A stretch of 62,424 nt of DNA from contig CALEMF010000057.1 of NCBI GenBank assembly GCA_937911505.1, forward strand, positions 1 through 62,424. Reading direction: 5' to 3'. The notes under the pieces are model-generated. The model was not told where the DNA came from, ran no database searches, and saw only the letters and a list, made by a program, of their open reading frames with translations. Positions 58,301 through 62,424 of this stretch are shown piece by piece. This DNA is from an uncultured Cytophagales bacterium (lineage in GTDB: Bacteria > Bacteroidota > Bacteroidia > Cytophagales > Thermonemataceae). The number at the start of each line of letters is the position of its first letter. Position 1 is the first letter of the stretch. Both the position numbers and the translations under genes were made by a program.

Positions 58301-60085
58301 CGTGTTGATTATATTTTGTTTGTGGAGGGAAGTTATGGACTTAAAGACCAAAGTCTTGACTTCTTGGTGGAGTTACGTAATACAGAGATGAGTATTATAG
58401 AGCCCTTTGCCAAGGAATACATTAGTGAGCTAGGTGGGCAAGTGTCTGGAAAGGTACTCATCAAAGGAAACACACAAGCGCCCAAGGTATCTGGGGTGTT
58501 AGATTTTAATCAAAGTCGCTTTAAAGTGAATTACTTAGGGACTAAGTTTACCTTTTCCGATAAGGTCTACATCTCTGAAGACGAAATTAAGATTAAACGA
58601 CTACGATTACTAGATAGTAAAAATCACGTAGCCATTGTAAGGGGAAGTATCTATCATCAGTCTTTCAAGAACCTATACTTTAGGCTCTTTAGCGAGTTCG
58701 ATAACTTTATTCTTATTGATACAGAAAGAGAAGACAATGACCTCTATTATGGTACGGCAGTAGTTACAGGAGAGGCCAGCATTATCGGCGACGCCGAAGA
58801 TATTAAGATTAGTGGTAATATCAGCAATGAAAGAGGTACCAAAATTTTCATTCCTTTAGATGGTTACGAAACTACTACCCAGAAAAATTATATTGAGTTT
58901 GTTGATCTGCATGCCATTCGACAAGATACCGTAGCGCAGACGATACAGCAACTATCGCTAAAAGGAATTCGTATGGATTTGAACCTAGATATTGATGAAA
59001 ACGCTTATTTTGAGATCATCTTCGATCAAAAAGCGGGCGATATTATCAGAGGAAGAGGAGAGGGGAAAATCCAAATGGCGATCGATACCAAAGGAGAGTT
59101 CTCTATGTATGGGGACTATTACATCAAGCAAGGCTCTTATAACTTCACTCTGATGAATCTTGTCAATAAGAAGTTTGAGATTAGAGATAACAGCCGTATT
59201 CTATTTGTAGGGGGACTTTTCGATGCCGAGCTACAAGTATTTGCCTCTTACGACCAGCCCACTTCGCTGGCGCCTCTTGTAGATCCAGCCTTGTTAGAAA
59301 GTGAGAGTGGTAATCCAGATTTTACACGAAGATACCCTGTAAGTGTACTCTTGGAGTTAAACGGCGCTCTACTCGCTCCTGATATAAAACTAAGCCTAGA
59401 CTTTAAAGAAGCAGAAAGAACGATTCAAGATGCTAACTTGAGGATAGCGCTGATTAACTACCAAGCCACCTTGGCAAATAATGAGCAAGAACTCAATCGA
59501 CAAGCCTTCAGCCTTATTCTACTGAAAGTCTTGTCTCCTCCCAACGCCTTAAGTGAGGTTAGTGCTGCCTCTTCTTCTGGAAGAAACTTGAGTGAGTTAC
59601 TTTCCAACCAATTAAGTCATTGGATGTCGCAGGTAGATGAAAACCTACAGATTGATGTAGATTTATTAAATAGCGATGTCAACAACAACAATGCATACCA
59701 AGTGACGCTTACCTATACTTTCATGGAAGGTCGTTTACGTGTTACAAGAGATGGTTTAGTAGATACCCAAAATCAAAATACCGCTGCTAACATTGTGGGA
59801 GAGTGGACGGTAGAATACTTACTTACCAAAGATGGCCGCTATCGGCTCAAAATGTATAATCGTAACACCCCTGACATCAGTGCAGACAATATTAATGGTA
59901 ATACTACCACTACGGCGGGTTTCAGTATTACACAAACGCAAAACTTCAATACCCTACGAGAGCTATTCGGTTTAAAACCGAAAGAGAAAAAAAATAAGAA
60001 GAAACGCAAGAAAGAGAAAACACCTGAAGAAGAGGAGGAGGAGATCATCGAAAAACTAGAAGAGAAGAAAAAACCAGTGATATAG
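55394..60085 (+). CDS. TamB/AsmA-like giant inner-membrane-anchored envelope protein
   Basis: A 1563-residue protein. A polar N-terminus of about 40 residues and one membrane helix (SLVTIIAVFVFVAVAMAI) lead into a long beta-rich, AsmA/TamB-type repeated region and a C-terminal DUF490 domain (about 1170-1500: RIGGLFDAELQVFASYD-type segments, DIKLSLDFKEAERTIQDANL, LSNQLSHWMSQVDENLQIDVDL, VTLTYTFMEGRLRVTRDG). The tail is a Lys/Glu run. TamB-like proteins bridge the periplasm and move phospholipids or assist outer-membrane protein assembly. The start is TTG at 55394: no ATG lies between an upstream stop at 55343 and residue 59. It ends 4 bases from the convergent photolyase gene. Confidence 0.88.
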   Translation: MEQRITHIAESEPTQPERKEEFKAPKKKNLFQKFIGGVGALLKWSLVTIIAVFVFVAVAMAIPTVQTFLGHKASDYLSYLLDFDINIEKLEINLLNNELDLKGLHIVDHNGKTMVSLELLAVQMNPIQGIGQKDIVLEQLDLKQGEINLIYDESGQLNINEFIAQINALTRPKKPRPKKEASAFTIERGYLEGILLTYHDPRVDSVDQGFDYGHFQLERLSGFISNFSIAAGDIQLQANSLKAIDERSGLKIKDLTTTFRLNDTSMQFNELYAEINRSVLRDSLVFNFDSIKAMSQFIQSVDIQANIKESAIHTRDLALFAPAVSQYSDIWQLSGRFSGTVEDFFVDNLKLGLGDNTYLEGSVDAEGLPAIEVTLASIRLDKAQIDTRDLKQYITDEEAYRYTRKFGLVQVSGRFDGFISDFVANGSFETQLGRIDSDIHLITSDAIPRYKGRLATNNFQLGELIDQPKVVGALTMEGNIEGKGFSLDQLSAYVDVQVPSVEILGYRYTNIKADGTFEERYFNGRFDINDPSAIVSVEGEIDLRETLNKEDWVRLNVQGNIEKLALEQLGLIGFPLHLATRLDLQTQGASIETVKGRAAIRDMQLEYKEESLVIDSLFYNANKAERGERQIELKTDLATLKASGNFTFEEISRHFNELVEEYSIGLKNDAEEIEKYYKAKKRTEEDKAFTFNYEAQLKNVNPLLHIFEPTAHIAPNTDIRGYFNGGETTKFLFETNQPIDSLVYKDYHLYKVNIDLESSKSTYENDILAQLDINSQEQDFSFVETENYILNATWYDGSISFITTIKQQDTTNNAQLEGYVMFEEDRTQIEFGPSYIQIANAKWQVAPYRTITLYNDSARTIGFEQIALSNQGQQILIDGYLADSTAKRNLAIDIEGFEISFFNQFVDRELDGTLFAQLTLSDIYQQIKLEGSTDIEGVAIDGFFLGHVSGKSLWDAETNRIKLDFNVFSRVDYILFVEGSYGLKDQSLDFLVELRNTEMSIIEPFAKEYISELGGQVSGKVLIKGNTQAPKVSGVLDFNQSRFKVNYLGTKFTFSDKVYISEDEIKIKRLRLLDSKNHVAIVRGSIYHQSFKNLYFRLFSEFDNFILIDTEREDNDLYYGTAVVTGEASIIGDAEDIKISGNISNERGTKIFIPLDGYETTTQKNYIEFVDLHAIRQDTVAQTIQQLSLKGIRMDLNLDIDENAYFEIIFDQKAGDIIRGRGEGKIQMAIDTKGEFSMYGDYYIKQGSYNFTLMNLVNKKFEIRDNSRILFVGGLFDAELQVFASYDQPTSLAPLVDPALLESESGNPDFTRRYPVSVLLELNGALLAPDIKLSLDFKEAERTIQDANLRIALINYQATLANNEQELNRQAFSLILLKVLSPPNALSEVSAASSSGRNLSELLSNQLSHWMSQVDENLQIDVDLLNSDVNNNNAYQVTLTYTFMEGRLRVTRDGLVDTQNQNTAANIVGEWTVEYLLTKDGRYRLKMYNRNTPDISADNINGNTTTTAGFSITQTQNFNTLRELFGLKPKEKKNKKKRKKEKTPEEEEEEIIEKLEEKKKPVI

Positions 60086-60089
60086 GCTA

Positions 60090-61571
60090 TTAAGAAGATT
60101 TCAAGGACGTTTTTCGAGAGTTAGGCACTACGTGTTTTTCTACAATACGCTCATTTTCAGTTTTTACTTCTACTGACTTTTTCCATTGCCATAATAGCTG
60201 CCTGTGTTGAGGAATCACTTCCTCAAAAGGAACGATACTATGAGGGTAATCCTTTCCTAAATGACAGTGATACATCTTTTGCTCCAAGTCGGTCATTTTC
60301 CAAGGGGTATGTACCAAAGGTGCAGGCAGATGTTGTAGGGTAGGGCACCACTGTTTGATGAAAAGTCCTTGTGGGTCTTGCTCCATCGACTGTTTTATAG
60401 GGTTATAGACACGAATAGTATTCACACCCGTAACACCCGCTTGCATTTGAAACTGTGCGTAATGAATACCTGGCTCAAAATCTAAAAATTGCTGAGCTAA
60501 ATGATGTACGCCTACTCGCCAGTCAAGCAGTAGCGTATGGGTAAGAAATGAAACCAGCACTGCCCGCATTCTGAAGTTTAGATAGCCCGTCTGACGTACG
60601 CAACGCATACAAGCATCGATGAGAGGATAGCCCGTAGTACCTTGTTGCCAAGCTTGAAGGAGTACTTCACTTTGTTGATAGGGGAAAGTGAGGTAAGCCT
60701 TATTAAGCGGCTCAAACTCCATACGATACTCACTCTCAAATTTTTGTATAAAATGGCAATGCCAACGCAAGCGCTCTCGAAAGCTTTTTAACTGAAACTT
60801 GAAGTGTGGCTGAACAGTAGGATGGCGCGTAGCCTGGTACACTTGCCGTACACTCAAATTACCCCAAGCGAGGTAAGGTGAGAGGCGGCTACAACTCTTA
60901 CGGCTCAGTAAAGGCTTAGAAATATGACGATGATAATGATAAATACGGTTCTTCAGAAAAGAGCGAAGATAGCGCCACGCCATTATTTCACCCCCTTTTT
61001 GAAAGTCTGTTGTCTCTTGCTTTATCTCTTCGGGTAGTTGTAACTGTTCCGCTAAAAAGAGATCAGAGGAAATTGAAGCTGGGCTGAGTGCTGCTAAATT
61101 GATCTGATCGATAGGTGCTTTTACCCATTCGTACCACTTTTTACGCCATTGCTTTCGATGCCGAAGCCCTCGAATGACACCGTTTTGCTGGTATTCTTGC
61201 CAGTGAATCCTTTGTTTCTTAAATAAAGAAGCTAGCCGCTGATCGCGTTGGTAAGTGAGCGCCAAGCCCGTTTCTTGATAACTCAAGACTTGCTCGATAG
61301 GATACCGATCCAAGAGTGTTTGAAATACATCTTCCGCTTCTGCATATAATACATAAAGTTGGTAGCCATACGCATCAAGTTGCACTTGCATAGCTTGTAA
61401 AGATTGATAAACAAAGCGCCAGTGGCGTGCATCGTAGGCAGGATGCTTATAAAGAGAGGGCTCCAAAATGTAGAGTAACAAAGTAGGCTTTTGCGAAGCG
61501 ATGGCTACTTTTAGAGGTAGGTGGTCTTGTAAACGTAAATCTCTCTTAAACCAAACGATGTGCATGCTCAT
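60090..61571 (-). CDS. Cryptochrome/photolyase family protein, divergent FAD pocket
   Basis: A 493-residue flavoprotein. The N-terminal photolyase domain begins [15 protein letters not shown]; the FAD-binding part has [62 protein letters not shown] (in two parts) and [21 protein letters not shown]. In ordinary class I enzymes the segment after LLLDWR reads like DADLANN...NWQW; here it is [18 protein letters not shown]. This is a known-looking divergent bacterial clade. It may repair pyrimidine dimers or act as a light sensor. A 6-residue shorter start (61565) is possible. Confidence 0.85.
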   Translation of the reverse strand: MSMHIVWFKRDLRLQDHLPLKVAIASQKPTLLLYILEPSLYKHPAYDARHWRFVYQSLQAMQVQLDAYGYQLYVLYAEAEDVFQTLLDRYPIEQVLSYQETGLALTYQRDQRLASLFKKQRIHWQEYQQNGVIRGLRHRKQWRKKWYEWVKAPIDQINLAALSPASISSDLFLAEQLQLPEEIKQETTDFQKGGEIMAWRYLRSFLKNRIYHYHRHISKPLLSRKSCSRLSPYLAWGNLSVRQVYQATRHPTVQPHFKFQLKSFRERLRWHCHFIQKFESEYRMEFEPLNKAYLTFPYQQSEVLLQAWQQGTTGYPLIDACMRCVRQTGYLNFRMRAVLVSFLTHTLLLDWRVGVHHLAQQFLDFEPGIHYAQFQMQAGVTGVNTIRVYNPIKQSMEQDPQGLFIKQWCPTLQHLPAPLVHTPWKMTDLEQKMYHCHLGKDYPHSIVPFEEVIPQHRQLLWQWKKSVEVKTENERIVEKHVVPNSRKTSLKSS

Positions 61572-61657
61572 AAAACATACTGTAAGAGCGGTTGTTTTGC
61601 AAAAAGAAAAGGCTTGTATGAACGTACATACAAACCCTTCCTGTAGAGGTGTCTACT

Positions 61658-62424
61658 TTATAGAATACCTTCGTATTTCTTGAGAATAGCCGCGTATTTC
61701 TGTGCTTCTTTTGTTTGTTTTGCGTTTCTCAACCAAATCTCTATTTGGTTAAGAATGTAAAGATTTTGTGTAAGCTCTCTATTGTTAAAGTTTCGCTGAC
61801 TGATATAGTAATCAATCATTTCTTCTGCACGTTTCCCTAATATCTCAGAAAGGCGGAGCGCTTGCTTCTCTTCACCCACTTCCAGCAACACAGGAATCAT
61901 CTGGGTATTGTAAATGTCGAAAGGGATCGCCTCATCAGGAATTACCTTAAGAGAATGTAACACCACCTCTTTGGCCTTTTCTTTCTTTCCTTCAAAAAGT
62001 AACTGACGAGCGAGCGTGGCATAACTACTACGTGCATTATAAGTAAAACGCTGATAGTTTTCATCGTAGTAAATGTTCGGATCATCCAAATTGCGCCAGT
62101 ACATATGCTTTTTAAAAGGCTTCCCATTGATTTGGACTGTTTTTTCTTTCATCATATTGTCATACATAATGTCTGTGTTGACAAAAATATCTACATTCCC
62201 CGATTGTGTGGGTTCTCCCAACCTAACTGGCATCAAGCGATAAGCCAAGCCCTCTTGCTGAAAGTAGCTTTGTAAGTTGAGGTAGTCGCTATTGCCCAAG
62301 GTAATAGAAAAGTAAACAGGCCGTTGCCAATTGTTCTGTGCAATAATGTCTAAGATAATGAGGTCATCTTTGAAAAGGTCATTGCGTTGAATATCCCAGA
62401 CAAGTTCAGGGGCAATATAATCCT
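61658..62424 (-). CDS. DUF2723 family membrane protein, C-terminal part (cut by window edge)
   Basis: The reading frame is open to the end of the window, so the gene starts beyond 62424; a TTG at 62299 is not the start. About 254 C-terminal residues are visible. The segment DDLIILDIIAQNNWQRPVYF, followed by SITLGNSDYL and YFQQEGLAYRLMPV, is typical of the soluble end of DUF2723 proteins, large Bacteroidota membrane proteins related to protein O-mannosyltransferase-like enzymes (GT-C fold). The last 130 residues form TPR-like helices (ATLARQLLFEGKKEKAKEVV). It is 86 bases upstream of the photolyase gene on the same strand. Confidence 0.85.
   Translation of the reverse strand, partial: DYIAPELVWDIQRNDLFKDDLIILDIIAQNNWQRPVYFSITLGNSDYLNLQSYFQQEGLAYRLMPVRLGEPTQSGNVDIFVNTDIMYDNMMKEKTVQINGKPFKKHMYWRNLDDPNIYYDENYQRFTYNARSSYATLARQLLFEGKKEKAKEVVLHSLKVIPDEAIPFDIYNTQMIPVLLEVGEEKQALRLSEILGKRAEEMIDYYISQRNFNNRELTQNLYILNQIEIWLRNAKQTKEAQKYAAILKKYEGIL

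Noticed and set aside
1..62424. Search by eye for CRISPR arrays, tRNA/rRNA genes, transposases and integrase sites.
   Set aside because: No regularly spaced repeats, tRNA-like cloverleaf ends, transposase motifs or flanking target duplications were seen.

Overview
The window comes from a free-living member of the Bacteroidota, most likely a Cytophagales-type bacterium. The sequence evidence is a SusC/SusD pair, a second large TonB-dependent receptor, an ECF sigma factor of the Bacteroidota type, two proteins with type IX secretion (T9SS) C-terminal sorting tails, lipoproteins with Bacteroidota-like signal peptides, and six perfect TAnnTTTG promoter -7 elements. The DNA is moderately AT-rich. 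I saw no rRNA, tRNA, CRISPR array, insertion sequence or replication origin.

Positions 1-1650 hold two adjacent, clearly paralogous genes of unknown function. Positions 1812-30748 are a large pectin/uronate utilisation locus. It carries two GH28 polygalacturonase-type enzymes, a GH2 beta-glycosidase, a secreted possible six-hairpin glycosidase/lyase, a TonB receptor with a surface lipoprotein, and three acid transporters (GntP, ExuT-like MFS, DctA-like). It also encodes the isomerase pathway: UxaC, UxaB, UxaA, UxuA, KdgK and a KDPG aldolase, so galacturonate can run to pyruvate plus glyceraldehyde-3-phosphate. An enolase-superfamily dehydratase, a glycerate kinase and a methylglyoxal synthase sit among them. 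Control elements are a LacI-type repressor, an ECF sigma factor, a stand-alone 74-residue FecR-like N-terminal (anti-sigma) domain coupled to uxuA, and two abutting perfect 12-bp palindromes that look like LacI-family operators between uxaB and the sigma gene.

Positions 30840-39510 are mixed housekeeping and signalling genes: a DUF58 protein, a T9SS-exported FG-GAP protein, D-aminoacyl-tRNA deacylase (preceded by a small overlapping ORF), a secreted PIG-L deacetylase, two small unknowns, and a SiaC/SiaB-like phospho-switch pair with an unknown partner gene. Positions 39758-42463 encode a double-length protein made of two fused D-Ala-D-Ala ligase modules. A SusC/SusD pair follows, closed by a strong terminator.

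Positions 47552-62424 hold two PASTA-domain membrane proteins without a kinase, a T9SS cargo protein, a 5'-nucleotidase, a class III polyhydroxyalkanoate synthase (PhaC plus a PhaE carrying a histone H1-like tail), TsaD, a TamB-like giant, a divergent photolyase/cryptochrome, and the 3' part of a DUF2723 membrane protein cut by the window edge.

The most unusual items are the truncated FecR domain beside an orphan sigma factor, the fused Ddl, the PhaE tail, the Sia-like locus, and the set of promoters lying almost on top of start codons. All functions are assigned by reading motifs; no database search was run.
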